Shown: piece after piece, positions 1-6,960 of the stretch | Position numbering within the stretch: the stretch's first letter is position 1 | How the letters are laid out: every line of letters starts with the position of its first letter | Source: SVTX01 sp045577415 | Lineage (GTDB): Bacteria; Bacillota; Clostridia; Oscillospirales; CAG-272 | DNA: 13,011 nt | Direction: 5' to 3' | Assembly (NCBI GenBank): GCA_045577415.1 | Contig: JAZNII010000163.1 | Coordinates: 1 to 13,011 of the forward strand | Made by a program: the position numbers and the translations under genes | The notes under the pieces: generated by a model | What the model was told of the DNA's origin: nothing | Databases searched by the model: none | Seen by the model: the letters and a program-made list of their open reading frames with translations, nothing else

Positions 1-1
1 G

Positions 2-1252
2 AAGATAGAAGAAAGACTTGCCGAGAGCGGTCAGCTAAAGCTCCTTTACGACGTAGAAATGCCCCTTGCCGCAGTGCTTTGCGACATGGAAAACGAGGGA
101 TTTATGATAGACCGAGAGGGAATCGCCAAGTACGGCGAGGAGCTTGACGAGGAGGCTCGCGCACTTGAGTTCCGCATATACATGGCGGCGGGCGGCGAGT
201 TCAACATCAACTCCCCCAAGCAGCTTGGCGAGGTGCTTTTTGAGCGATTGATGCTCCCATCAGGGAAAAAGACCAAGACGGGCTACTCTACGGGCGCGGA
301 CGTCCTTGAAAAGCTACGCAAATATCATCCGATAATCGACGATATTCTTGAATACAGACAGGTGACCAAGCTTAAAAGCACCTACGTTGACGGACTGCTC
401 AAAGCTGCCGACGGAGAGGGCAGATGTCACACAACGTTTAAACAGACGGGAACGGCAACCGGACGTCTTTCCTCGGTAAACCCCAATCTGCAAAATATTC
501 CTATCCGAACCGAGGCGGGCAGACGCTTCCGCAAATATTTTATCGCCAAGGATCAAAGCCGCGTGCTTATCGATGCCGACTATTCACAAATCGAACTTCG
601 AGTATTGGCGCATATCTCGGCGGACGAACACATGACCGAAGCCTTTATGTCAGGCGAGGATATTCACACCGCCACAAGCTGCCGAGTTTTTGGAGTTGAG
701 CCTGATCAAGTGACCGTAGAGATGCGAAAGAGAGCAAAGGCAGTAAACTTTGGAATACTTTACGGAATGGGCGAATTTTCTCTTGCCGAGGACTTGAAGA
801 TTTCTCGCGCACAGGCGAAGGAATACATCCAGAGCTATCTTTCAAGCTATCCTGCCATCGACGCTTATCTTCACAACGTTGCGAAGGACGCCCGTGAGGA
901 CGGCTACGTGACCACAATGCTCGGTCGCCGCCGCTACATTCCCGAGCTTGCCGCATCCAATAAAAATCTCCAAGCCTTTGGTGAGAGAGTGGCGCGAAAC
1001 AGCCCGATTCAGGGCAGCTCAGCCGACATTATCAAAATAGCTATGATAAACGTAGCGAAAAAGCTCCGTGAGAGCGGTATCGATGCCAAGCTTTTGCTTC
1101 AGGTACATGACGAGCTTCTCATTGAGAGTAGCCGAGACTGCGCCGAGCAGACGCTTGCTATCCTTAAAACCGAAATGGAGAACGCGGTCAGTCTGACCGT
1201 TCCTCTGAAGGTCGAAGCCGCCATCGGCGACACTTGGCTTGAATGTCATTAA
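2..1252 (+). CDS. polA: DNA polymerase I, C-terminal polymerase domain (5' end cut off by window)
   Basis: Family-A DNA polymerase that fills gaps in lagging-strand synthesis and excision repair. The reading frame is open from base 2, so the gene enters from the left; the first in-window ATG (59) is internal. What remains is the thumb, palm and fingers of the polymerase domain. Motif A reads DYSQIELRVLAHIS (bases 578-619), with the first Asp a metal ligand. The O-helix reads KRAKAVNFGILYGMG (about 730-774). Motif C reads QVHDELL (about 1099-1119), with the second catalytic Asp. The TGRLSS and NLQNIP motifs at about 460-500 are also present. The 5'-nuclease and any 3'-5' exonuclease domain lie outside the window, so proofreading cannot be judged. 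The gene ends with TAA at 1250-1252. No coaE or mutM follows, unlike the B. subtilis neighbourhood. Confidence 0.97.
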   Translation, partial: KIEERLAESGQLKLLYDVEMPLAAVLCDMENEGFMIDREGIAKYGEELDEEARALEFRIYMAAGGEFNINSPKQLGEVLFERLMLPSGKKTKTGYSTGADVLEKLRKYHPIIDDILEYRQVTKLKSTYVDGLLKAADGEGRCHTTFKQTGTATGRLSSVNPNLQNIPIRTEAGRRFRKYFIAKDQSRVLIDADYSQIELRVLAHISADEHMTEAFMSGEDIHTATSCRVFGVEPDQVTVEMRKRAKAVNFGILYGMGEFSLAEDLKISRAQAKEYIQSYLSSYPAIDAYLHNVAKDAREDGYVTTMLGRRRYIPELAASNKNLQAFGERVARNSPIQGSSADIIKIAMINVAKKLRESGIDAKLLLQVHDELLIESSRDCAEQTLAILKTEMENAVSLTVPLKVEAAIGDTWLECH

Positions 1253-1263
1253 ATTGATTGTAT

Positions 1264-1316
1264 GCGAGAGGGGGAGACGGAACTTCTTGAAAGAAGCCTA
1301 CTTCTACCCCTCTCGC
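1264..1316. other. Nested inverted repeat downstream of polA, possible weak terminator
   Basis: A perfect 10-base inverted repeat, GCGAGAGGGG (1264-1273) and CCCCTCTCGC (1307-1316), encloses a second small hairpin, CTTCTT-GA-AAGAAG (1283-1296). It starts 12 bases after the polA stop, where a terminator is expected, but no T-run follows on either strand. It may be a factor-dependent terminator or an mRNA 3'-end stabiliser; this is inference. Confidence 0.45.
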
Positions 1317-1440
1317 GCTTTCACTCCTTGAATATTCTTTGGGGAGAGATTTTTTTAAATTTTTATCTGAATATACAGATATATTTACATTTTGCACAAA
1401 AAGCGGCGAAAAGAGCCGAATTTTTCATAAAAAATGAATC

Positions 1441-1469
1441 TTGAATAAAAAAGGCGGTTGTGATATACT
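1441..1469 (+). promoter_or_regulatory. Sigma-A promoter of the EIIC-like gene
   Basis: The -35 box is TTGAAT (1441-1446) and the -10 box is TATACT (1464-1469), with an exact 17-base spacer. A TG one base upstream of the -10 box makes it an extended -10. The expected start of transcription is near 1476, giving a leader of about 45 bases before the ATG at 1520. Confidence 0.75.
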
Positions 1470-1519
1470 TTATTCGGTAAAAAAAGGCGTATCATGCCAA
1501 AAAAAGAAAGGAAAAACAA

Positions 1520-2641
1520 ATGAAGACAGTAAAAAAGTATCTTAACCGCTACTTTATAGACGCTATGGGTGCTATGGCGCTTGGACTTTTCGCGTCTCTT
1601 CTTATCGGTACTATCTTCGGAACTCTCGGCAAGTATATCCCCGTGGATTGGCTTGCGGACATTTTTAATACTATCTCTATCTACGCGAAAGCGGCAACGG
1701 GAATGGCGATCGGTGTCGCTATCGCTTACAAATTAGGCGCTCATCCTCTCGTTATGTTCTCCTCTGCGGCGGTCGGTGCTATGGCTAACGCTATGGGAGC
1801 GGTCATAGAAGAAGGACTTATAAAATCGTGGGCAGTCACCGCCGGGGCGGAAAGCGGCGTATTCTACGCGGCAGGACCCGCGGGCGCGTTCTTCGCGGTC
1901 ATAATCGCAAGTGAAATTGGTATGCTTGTGTCCAAAAAGACCAAGGTGGACATTCTCGTCACTCCCGTAGTTACTCTGATAGTTGGCTTTGCGGCGAGCT
2001 GGGCGCTCTGTCCTTTGGTATCTTATATAATGTATTATCTCGGCGTATTTATTTCTACCGCCACCACCTTCCAGCCCCTTCTTATGGGTATAGTTGTATC
2101 GGTGGTCGTTGGTATAATCCTCACACTTCCCATATCGAGCGCGGCTATATGCGCAATGATTTTTTCCGAGTCCGCTCTTGCGGTCGCAGTTACAAATGGA
2201 ACGAGCGAAGGCTTCCTTTTAGCAGGCGGCGCGGCTGTTGCCGGCTGTTGTGCGCAGATGGTGGGTTTTGCTGTCTCAAGCTTCCGTGAGAACAAGTGGG
2301 GCGGTATCATCTCACAGGGTCTTGGCACGTCAATGCTCCAGATGGGTAATATATACAAGAATCCATTGATCTGGATCCCGCCCACACTTGCGGCGGCTAT
2401 TACCGGACCTATATCCACAATGATATTCAAGCTCAAATGCACGGGCGTTGCGGCAGGTATGGGTACCTGCGGTCTCGTGGGACCTATCGGAGTTATCGAC
2501 GGCACCGAGTGGTCGCCTATGATGTGGACAGGACTCGTTCTTGTCTGTATCGTTCTTCCCGCAGTTCTCTCGCTCCTGTTCAGTGAGATAATGAGAAAGC
2601 TCGGCTGGATAAAGAAAAACGATATGCTCCTTACTGAATAA
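1520..2641 (+). CDS. PTS EIIC-like membrane transport protein (PTS_EIIC_2 type), orphan
   Basis: A polytopic membrane protein of 373 residues, almost entirely hydrophobic helices linked by short loops, with no cleavable signal peptide. The start KKYLNRYFIDAMGAMALGLF, the Gly-rich central part and the stretch WGGIISQGLGTSMLQMGNI (about residues 256-274) resemble the PF13303 family of predicted PTS IIC permeases. Members are usually single genes of about this size. No IIA or IIB domain is fused and none is encoded nearby, so the substrate and even phosphotransferase coupling are unknown. A purine-rich ribosome site (GAAAGGA) precedes the ATG. The gene has its own promoter (1441-1469) and a terminator (2647-2682), so it is a one-gene transcription unit between polA and the SRP RNA. 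The family call is from memory of the sequence pattern, not a search. Confidence 0.8.
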   Translation: MKTVKKYLNRYFIDAMGAMALGLFASLLIGTIFGTLGKYIPVDWLADIFNTISIYAKAATGMAIGVAIAYKLGAHPLVMFSSAAVGAMANAMGAVIEEGLIKSWAVTAGAESGVFYAAGPAGAFFAVIIASEIGMLVSKKTKVDILVTPVVTLIVGFAASWALCPLVSYIMYYLGVFISTATTFQPLLMGIVVSVVVGIILTLPISSAAICAMIFSESALAVAVTNGTSEGFLLAGGAAVAGCCAQMVGFAVSSFRENKWGGIISQGLGTSMLQMGNIYKNPLIWIPPTLAAAITGPISTMIFKLKCTGVAAGMGTCGLVGPIGVIDGTEWSPMMWTGLVLVCIVLPAVLSLLFSEIMRKLGWIKKNDMLLTE

Positions 2642-2646
2642 TTATC

Positions 2647-2682
2647 AAGTGCCGTTATAAATTGACGGCACTTTCTGTTATT
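2647..2682 (+). terminator. Rho-independent terminator of the EIIC-like gene
   Basis: Perfect 9-base stem AAGTGCCGT (2647-2655) and ACGGCACTT (2665-2673) with a 9-base loop, followed by the T-rich TCTGTTATTTAT. It begins 6 bases after the stop codon. Confidence 0.85.
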
Positions 2683-2727
2683 TATAGTTATTTATTATTA
2701 TAAAAGTGTTAAATTTTCAAAAAGCAC

Positions 2728-2756
2728 TTGAAAAAGAGAAATAAATCTGCTATAAT
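2728..2756 (+). promoter_or_regulatory. Promoter of the SRP RNA gene
   Basis: The -35 box TTGAAA (2728-2733) and the perfect -10 box TATAAT (2751-2756) are separated by 17 bases, with an extended -10 TG at 2748-2749. This is a strong promoter, fitting an abundant stable RNA. Transcription should begin near 2763, about 28 bases before the terminal stem of the RNA, which suggests a short 5' leader that may be processed. Confidence 0.85.
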
Positions 2757-2790
2757 ATTTAAAGCCTATTGTGGGCAAAATAAAAAACAG

Positions 2791-3096
2791 TCGTGTGCTG
2801 TGAAACAAGGCCATACCAGCCGGGGATTTAGCGGAGCCCTGTACCTGAAATCCGCTACAGCAGGGGTGGATCCCGCACTTGAGGGCGGATTCTTTACGAA
2901 TGAGTCCTATCCTCTGTGTTGATAGGCGGGTCTTGCGCAATTGGGAGCTGTGAACCATGTCAGATGGGGGACCAAGCAGCATTAAGCGGTAAACTCAATG
3001 TGCCGCGAGGGTGCCTGCCTTGAGCAGAGGGTATGAAGTTCGCGTGGAGTTGAAGTTCGACTTTGCGGTGTATGGTCTTGTTTCACGCACACGATG
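2791..3096 (+). ncRNA. ffs: Signal recognition particle RNA, large bacterial type with Alu domain (6S/scRNA-like)
   Basis: RNA scaffold of the SRP, which binds Ffh and targets nascent membrane proteins to FtsY at the membrane. The Alu domain is recognisable by TAGCGGAGCCCTGTACCTG (about 2829-2847) and AATCCGCTACAGCAGGG (about 2849-2865), closely like B. subtilis scRNA. The Ffh-binding helix 8 lies at about 2955-2984: CCATGTCAG, then TGG-GGGA-CCA (GNRA-type loop at 2968-2971), then AGCAGCATTAAG. The segment TGTGCCGCGAGGGTGCCTG follows. The 5' and 3' ends pair in a long terminal stem: TCGTGTGC (2791-2798) with GCACACGA (3087-3094), continuing as TGAAACAAGGCCATACC (2801-2817) against GGTGTATGGTCTTGTTTCA (3067-3085), with mismatches. 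A T-run (3097-3102) follows, so this stem doubles as terminator. The position directly upstream of dnaX matches B. subtilis scr. The exact mature ends are uncertain by some tens of bases. Confidence 0.93.
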
Positions 3097-3102
3097 TTTT
3101 TT
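3087..3102 (+). terminator. Terminator of SRP RNA (3' strand of terminal stem plus T-run)
   Basis: The terminal stem of the SRP RNA closes at 3094 and six Ts follow at 3097-3102. The 5' half of the stem is about 300 bases upstream, so it would form a terminator only after the whole RNA is made. I see no separate local hairpin. Confidence 0.55.
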
Positions 3103-3109
3103 GCTCACT

Positions 3110-3222
3110 GAAATTTTCGCAATACTGCGTTGCTCCTCAAAAGCGACTCGACTTACGCAAGTAAGCCTTCGTCTTGCTTTTTGCGGTGCGCCTTGTCTTG
3201 CAAAATTTTCAGCGGCAAAAGT
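3110..3222. repeat. Hairpin-prone intergenic repeat, copy A
   Basis: This non-coding block between the SRP RNA and dnaX is an imperfect palindrome. The outer ends GAAATTTT and AAAATTTTC are inverted copies. The centre is a perfect hairpin CTTAC-GCAA-GTAAG (3152-3165) with a GNRA-type loop. Its left arm (ATTTTCGCAATACTGC onward) and right arm (CTTGCTTTTTGCGGTGCGC) recur in copy B at 10303-10401, with about 21 of 25 and 29 of 33 matching bases by eye. The segment between the arms differs but again forms a hairpin. The short open frames across it are not conserved between copies, so it is not coding. Confidence 0.7.
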
Positions 3223-3281
3223 TTTTAAAGAAATGATTAAGTTGACAAAACGATAAGCTTTGTTCAAAAAAGGAGGTAATT

Positions 3282-4988
3282 ATGCATCAAGCCCTATATC
3301 GAAAATGGCGTCCTAAAAGCTTTGATCAGGTCTACGGTCAGGAGCATATAACCTCTATTCTTAAATACGAGGTCGCCAACAACAAGTTTTCTCACGCCTA
3401 CCTTTTCTGCGGTTCGAGAGGTACGGGAAAGACGTCCTGCGCGAAGATACTCGCAAAGGCGGTCAACTGTCTTGCGCCTCACGACGGAAGCCCTTGCGGT
3501 AAATGCTCCGCTTGCCTTGCAATCGATTCGGGCGCTACCACAGACGTTCTTGAAATGGACGCGGCGTCAAATAACGGCGTTGACAACATCCGCGACATCC
3601 GCGACGAGGTAGTATATTCGCCATCCAATCTTAAATACAGAGTTTATATAATAGACGAGGTTCATATGCTCTCGGTCAGTGCCTTCAACGCGCTCTTAAA
3701 GACCCTTGAGGAGCCGCCCGAACACGTTGTGTTCATCCTTGCCACCACCGAGCTGCAAAAGCTGCCTGCAACCATAATTTCACGTTGTCAAAGATTCGAT
3801 TTCCGTCGAATTACCACCGAGATATTGAAGGATCATCTCCTTCGCGTGGCAGATACGGAGGGAATAGAGCTTGAGGAATCCGCCGCGATCCTGCTTGCAA
3901 AGCAGGCGCAGGGAGGAATGAGAGATGCCATAAGCCTGCTCGACCTTTGCGCGGGAAGTCGCGAGAGGATCGACGAGGAGCTGGTCAACAACACCGTCGG
4001 AAAGATCGGCAGAGAAAATATGCTTTCGGTTGTGAGGGCGGTTGCAGAGCGTGACTATGAAACGATCTTTTCGGCTATCGACGAGGTAGTGCAGTCATCC
4101 CGTGACATAACGGTTTTCTGGCAGGATCTTATCTCTGTTTACCGCGATCTGCTTATCGTTAAAAGCTCGGGCAACGCCGCGGCGTATCTCGATCTTACCG
4201 ACAGCGAGACCCGCGCACTGACCTCACTTGCATCTGCGTTCACCGTAGAGAAGCTGTCCTATCACTGCTCGATGCTTCAGGAAGCGCTTTTCGCTATGCA
4301 AAGAGCAAATGCCGTCCGCCGTATCACTGCCGAGCTGACTCTAGTCAGAATGTGTGATGAGAGGCTCAACACCTCGCCCGAAGCGATGCTTTCCAGAATA
4401 TCAGATATAGAGTCCAGACTTGCCACAGGCAATTTTGCTGCTCCTGTTGCGGCAGGTGAAACGTCTCCTGCTCCCGATGCTGAAAAGACGGCAGACGGCA
4501 GAAAGTCTGTGCGTCCTGCTCGCCGAGCGGCGATTTCCGACGACGATGACGACGAGATGTTCCGAGGCGATGCACCGGGTACGTCATCGCCCAAGAGCGT
4601 ATCCGCACCCGTTCAGTCTGCGCCTAAATCTGCGCCCAAGCAAGCCGTAGCTCCTGCTTCAAACGGCAACGTGCGAGTTCTGAAGCCCTTCAGAAGTCGC
4701 GCCGAGGTTGCCGAAAAAATGGATGCGGCAGACCCAATGAGATCCTCGTTCATCTCCAATTCCAAATGGTATACCGACGAGAGCGGCAGGATCGTGTTGA
4801 AATTCGCCACCACCTTTGAAATAGATAATGTCAAGCTTTTTGGCGCGGACGAGCTTTTCTTAAGGGTAGTTTCCGGGGTTTTGGGCAAGCAATATACTAA
4901 GGCTGAGCTTTTTATGGAGTGTGACTCCGCGAAAAAGAGCGACAGCGTAATAGATAAGATACTTGAAGCCGCCGAAAGCGACGGATAA
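3282..4988 (+). CDS. dnaX: DNA polymerase III subunit gamma/tau
   Basis: ATPase of the clamp-loader complex, which loads the beta clamp and tethers the replicative polymerase. It has 568 residues, normal for Firmicutes. The start YRKWRPKSFDQVYGQEHI is the family hallmark. Walker A is GSRGTGKTS (residues 44-52). A four-Cys zinc module uses C63, C72, C75 and C78. Walker B is DEVH (125-128), followed by the sensor region FILATTELQKLPATIISRCQ. After the lid and collar domains comes a low-complexity linker rich in Ala, Pro and Ser, with an Asp run (about residues 380-465), and then a tau-like C-terminal domain. The ATG at 3282 is preceded by a perfect AGGAGG. A TTGACA lies at 3241-3246 but no -10 box fits it, so the promoter is not clear. 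The gene is followed 40 bases later by ebfC, in the conserved dnaX-ebfC-recR operon. Confidence 0.97.
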   Translation: MHQALYRKWRPKSFDQVYGQEHITSILKYEVANNKFSHAYLFCGSRGTGKTSCAKILAKAVNCLAPHDGSPCGKCSACLAIDSGATTDVLEMDAASNNGVDNIRDIRDEVVYSPSNLKYRVYIIDEVHMLSVSAFNALLKTLEEPPEHVVFILATTELQKLPATIISRCQRFDFRRITTEILKDHLLRVADTEGIELEESAAILLAKQAQGGMRDAISLLDLCAGSRERIDEELVNNTVGKIGRENMLSVVRAVAERDYETIFSAIDEVVQSSRDITVFWQDLISVYRDLLIVKSSGNAAAYLDLTDSETRALTSLASAFTVEKLSYHCSMLQEALFAMQRANAVRRITAELTLVRMCDERLNTSPEAMLSRISDIESRLATGNFAAPVAAGETSPAPDAEKTADGRKSVRPARRAAISDDDDDEMFRGDAPGTSSPKSVSAPVQSAPKSAPKQAVAPASNGNVRVLKPFRSRAEVAEKMDAADPMRSSFISNSKWYTDESGRIVLKFATTFEIDNVKLFGADELFLRVVSGVLGKQYTKAELFMECDSAKKSDSVIDKILEAAESDG

Positions 4989-5028
4989 ATAAATTAAGTA
5001 AATATTTCAAAAATAAAGGAGATAAATC

Positions 5029-5376
5029 ATGAGAGCAAACATACCGAAGGGAATGGGCGGAGGCCCCCAGAATATGCAGGCGATGCTTCGACAGGCGCAG
5101 AAGATGCAGGAGGATATGGAGACGCTTCAGGCAGACCTTGATGCCCGTGAGTACGAGGTAAAGGCAGGCGGCGGAATGGTCGCTGTTAAGATAAACGGTC
5201 AGAAAGAGGTTCTTTCTATTGATATTCAGCCCGAGATCGTTGACCCCGACGACATTGAGACCCTTTCCGACATCCTTGTGGCGGCAGTAAACGAGGCAAT
5301 TAAGCGCGTTGAGACCACCAACGCCGAAGAGATGGGCAAGATCACCAAGGGTATGAATATGCCCGGTCTGTTCTGA
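5029..5376 (+). CDS. ebfC: YbaB/EbfC family nucleoid-associated protein
   Basis: Small dimeric DNA-binding protein (115 residues) of the YbaB/EbfC (YaaK) family, which associates with the nucleoid. The Gly/Met/Gln-rich N-terminus (MGGGPQNMQAMLRQAQKMQ) leads into a long helix. The core GGGMVAVKINGQKEVLSIDI and the helix DPDDIETLSDILVAAVNEAI are typical of the family. The clear Shine-Dalgarno AAGGAGAT sits 7-14 bases before the ATG. The gene lies between dnaX and recR, its near-universal position; its precise role in recombination repair is not settled. Confidence 0.95.
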   Translation: MRANIPKGMGGGPQNMQAMLRQAQKMQEDMETLQADLDAREYEVKAGGGMVAVKINGQKEVLSIDIQPEIVDPDDIETLSDILVAAVNEAIKRVETTNAEEMGKITKGMNMPGLF

Positions 5377-5377
5377 T

Positions 5378-5977
5378 ATGGCAGAATATATTGAATCGCT
5401 CCAAAGGCTTGCCGAGCAGTTTGGCAGACTTCAGGGAGTCGGAAGAAAGAACGCTATGAAAATGGCGTTTTCCGTGCTTGATATGAGTGATGAGGAGGCA
5501 AGCGAATTTGCCAACGCCATCCTTGAAGCCAAGGCAAAGATACATCTTTGTCCTGTCTGTCAGAATCTTACCGACCGAGATATATGCCCGATCTGTGCCG
5601 ACGAGCAGAGAGACCGTAGCACGGTCTGCGTGGTGTCAGACCCCAGAGTAGTGCTTTCGATGGAGAAGGTCAGAGAATTTAAGGGTCTTTATCACGTGCT
5701 TCACGGAGTGATCTCCCCCATGAACGGAATCACCCCCGATAAGCTGAAAATAAAGGAGCTGCTTGCCCGTCTTGGCGAGGGCGAGATAGAGGAGGTCATA
5801 GTGGCGACAAATCCCACTGTGGAGGGAGAAGCCACCGCGATGTATCTCTCCAGACTTCTAAAGCCCATGGGAATCAAGGTCACCAGACTTGCCTATGGCG
5901 TTCCCATGGGAAGCGACCTTGAGTATGCCGACGAGATCACACTTTTCAGAGCTATTGAGGGAAGACGAGACTTTTAA
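5378..5977 (+). CDS. recR: Recombination mediator protein RecR
   Basis: Acts with RecO (and RecF) to load RecA on gapped single-stranded DNA. At 199 residues it is the standard length. A helix-hairpin-helix covers about residues 16-31 (LQGVGRKNAMKMAF). A four-Cys zinc finger uses C58, C61, C70 and C73 (CPVC and CPIC). A Toprim domain follows (TVCVVSDPRVVLSME; YHVLHGVISPMNGI; VIVATNPTVEGEATAMYL), and the tail LEYADEITLFRAIEGRR is the Walker-B-like segment. The start lies one base after the ebfC stop with no convincing Shine-Dalgarno, so translation is probably coupled to ebfC. The yaaL/bofA genes that follow recR in Bacillus are absent here. Confidence 0.97.
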   Translation: MAEYIESLQRLAEQFGRLQGVGRKNAMKMAFSVLDMSDEEASEFANAILEAKAKIHLCPVCQNLTDRDICPICADEQRDRSTVCVVSDPRVVLSMEKVREFKGLYHVLHGVISPMNGITPDKLKIKELLARLGEGEIEEVIVATNPTVEGEATAMYLSRLLKPMGIKVTRLAYGVPMGSDLEYADEITLFRAIEGRRDF

Positions 5978-6018
5978 AACGCAAAATGCAAAGTCCATAT
6001 TAGGAATCGAGAAATAAA

Positions 6019-6867
6019 ATGATATACGAAAATCTTGTCCTCGACGAGGAGCGAGCGCTCTACGATATAGAGGATTCAACCGTTAAAAATTGCACCTTTT
6101 CGGGTCCTGCCGACGGCGAGAGCGCCCTTAAGGAGTGCAGAAATATTAAAGTGGATAACTGCGATTTTATGCTTCGTTATCCCTTTTGGCACGTCACAGG
6201 CGCAAAGATAACAAACAGCAGGATGACCGAGACCTGCCGCGCCGCTCTTTGGTACGATAGCGATATTTCCATTGAAAACTGCAAGCTGCACGGAATAAAA
6301 GCCTTGCGCGAGTGCGAGAACGTCACTCTTGAAGGTTGTGACGTGATCTCCGATGAGTTTAGCTGGCGTTGCCGCGGTCTGGACATAAAAAATTGTACGC
6401 TGGAGTCCCAGTATCAGTTTTTTGAGTGCCGCGATATGAAGATCGACGGTCTTACGATGAAGGGCAAATATTCCTTTCAGTACATAGAAAACGTTGAGAT
6501 CAAAAGCTCGGTTTTCAAGACCAAGGATGCTTTTTGGCACGCCAAGGACGTTACTGTTTACGACACTGTGCTTGAAGGAGAGTACCTCGCCTGGTATTCA
6601 GAGAATTTAAAGCTTGTGCGTTGTCATATAAAGGGAACTCAGCCTCTGTGCTACTGCAAGGGATTGATTCTTGAGGATTGCACTATGGAGGACTGCGACC
6701 TGTCCTTTGAAAACAGCGACGTAAAAGCTGTGGTGAAAGGAAGCATATTGAGCATTAAAAATCCCGTAAGCGGATATGTCAGAGCCGACGAGATCGGTGA
6801 AATGATCTGGGACGATAAGCATAATCTCAACTCAACTTGCGCCATTGAAACAAAAATTAATATATAA
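6019..6867 (+). CDS. DUF3737 family protein, predicted right-handed beta-helix
   Basis: Protein of 282 residues that I recognise as DUF3737 by the start ERALYDIEDSTVKNCTF and the segment GPADGESALKECRNIKV. Short turns recur every 19-23 residues: NCTF (24-27), NCDF (47-50), NSRM (66-69), NCKL (87-90), GCDV (106-109), NCTL (125-128) and so on. This is the rhythm of a right-handed beta-helix. Many conserved Trp, Tyr and His residues (RYPFWH, AALWYDS, DAFWHAKD, LAWYSEN) line the repeats and may form a binding face; that is inference. No signal peptide is seen, so it is probably cytosolic. The function of the family is unknown to me. The gene starts 41 bases after recR with a weak ribosome site (GAGAAAT), and a terminator follows, so it is probably the last gene of the dnaX operon. 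Confidence 0.88.
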   Translation: MIYENLVLDEERALYDIEDSTVKNCTFSGPADGESALKECRNIKVDNCDFMLRYPFWHVTGAKITNSRMTETCRAALWYDSDISIENCKLHGIKALRECENVTLEGCDVISDEFSWRCRGLDIKNCTLESQYQFFECRDMKIDGLTMKGKYSFQYIENVEIKSSVFKTKDAFWHAKDVTVYDTVLEGEYLAWYSENLKLVRCHIKGTQPLCYCKGLILEDCTMEDCDLSFENSDVKAVVKGSILSIKNPVSGYVRADEIGEMIWDDKHNLNSTCAIETKINI

Positions 6868-6870
6868 ACA

Positions 6871-6906
6871 AAAGCGTCTTCCGAAGCTTATCGGGAGACG
6901 CTTTTT
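6871..6906. terminator. Bidirectional terminator between DUF3737 gene and topB
   Basis: The stem AAAGCGTCTTCCGA (6871-6884) pairs with TCGGGAGACGCTTT (6891-6904), with one mismatch. Five Ts follow on the plus strand (6902-6906), and on the minus strand the stem is followed by TTTTGTTTA. It serves the DUF3737 gene and can also stop topB transcription from the other side. Confidence 0.88.
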
Positions 6907-6913
6907 ATAAACT

Positions 6914-6940
6914 ATCCCCCGCTCAATTTGAGTGGGGGAT
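6914..6940 (-). terminator. Near-perfect 27-base palindrome, first hairpin downstream of topB
   Basis: ATCCCCCGCTCAA (6914-6926) and TTGAGTGGGGGAT (6928-6940) pair along all 13 positions with one G-T pair and a single central base. It lies 20 bases past the topB stop. The minus strand continues TAGTTTATAAA, a poor T-run, so termination here is uncertain. The hairpin may act with the next stem-loop or protect the mRNA end. Confidence 0.55.
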
Positions 6941-6960
6941 ATATGCAAAATGACCGTTTG

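Noticed and set aside
3241..3246. TTGACA upstream of dnaX as a promoter
   Set aside because: No -10 box lies 16-18 bases downstream; the bases there are TTCAAAAAAGG, leading into the ribosome site.
2698..3267. Short open frames on both strands over the SRP RNA and the repeat
   Set aside because: They overlap a structured RNA and a non-coding repeat whose two copies do not keep the frame; none resembles a known protein.
4705..4720. Six-A run in dnaX as a programmed frameshift site making a gamma form
   Set aside because: It is not the known A-AAA-AAG slippery site, I see no convincing stimulating stem, and Firmicutes dnaX usually makes only tau.
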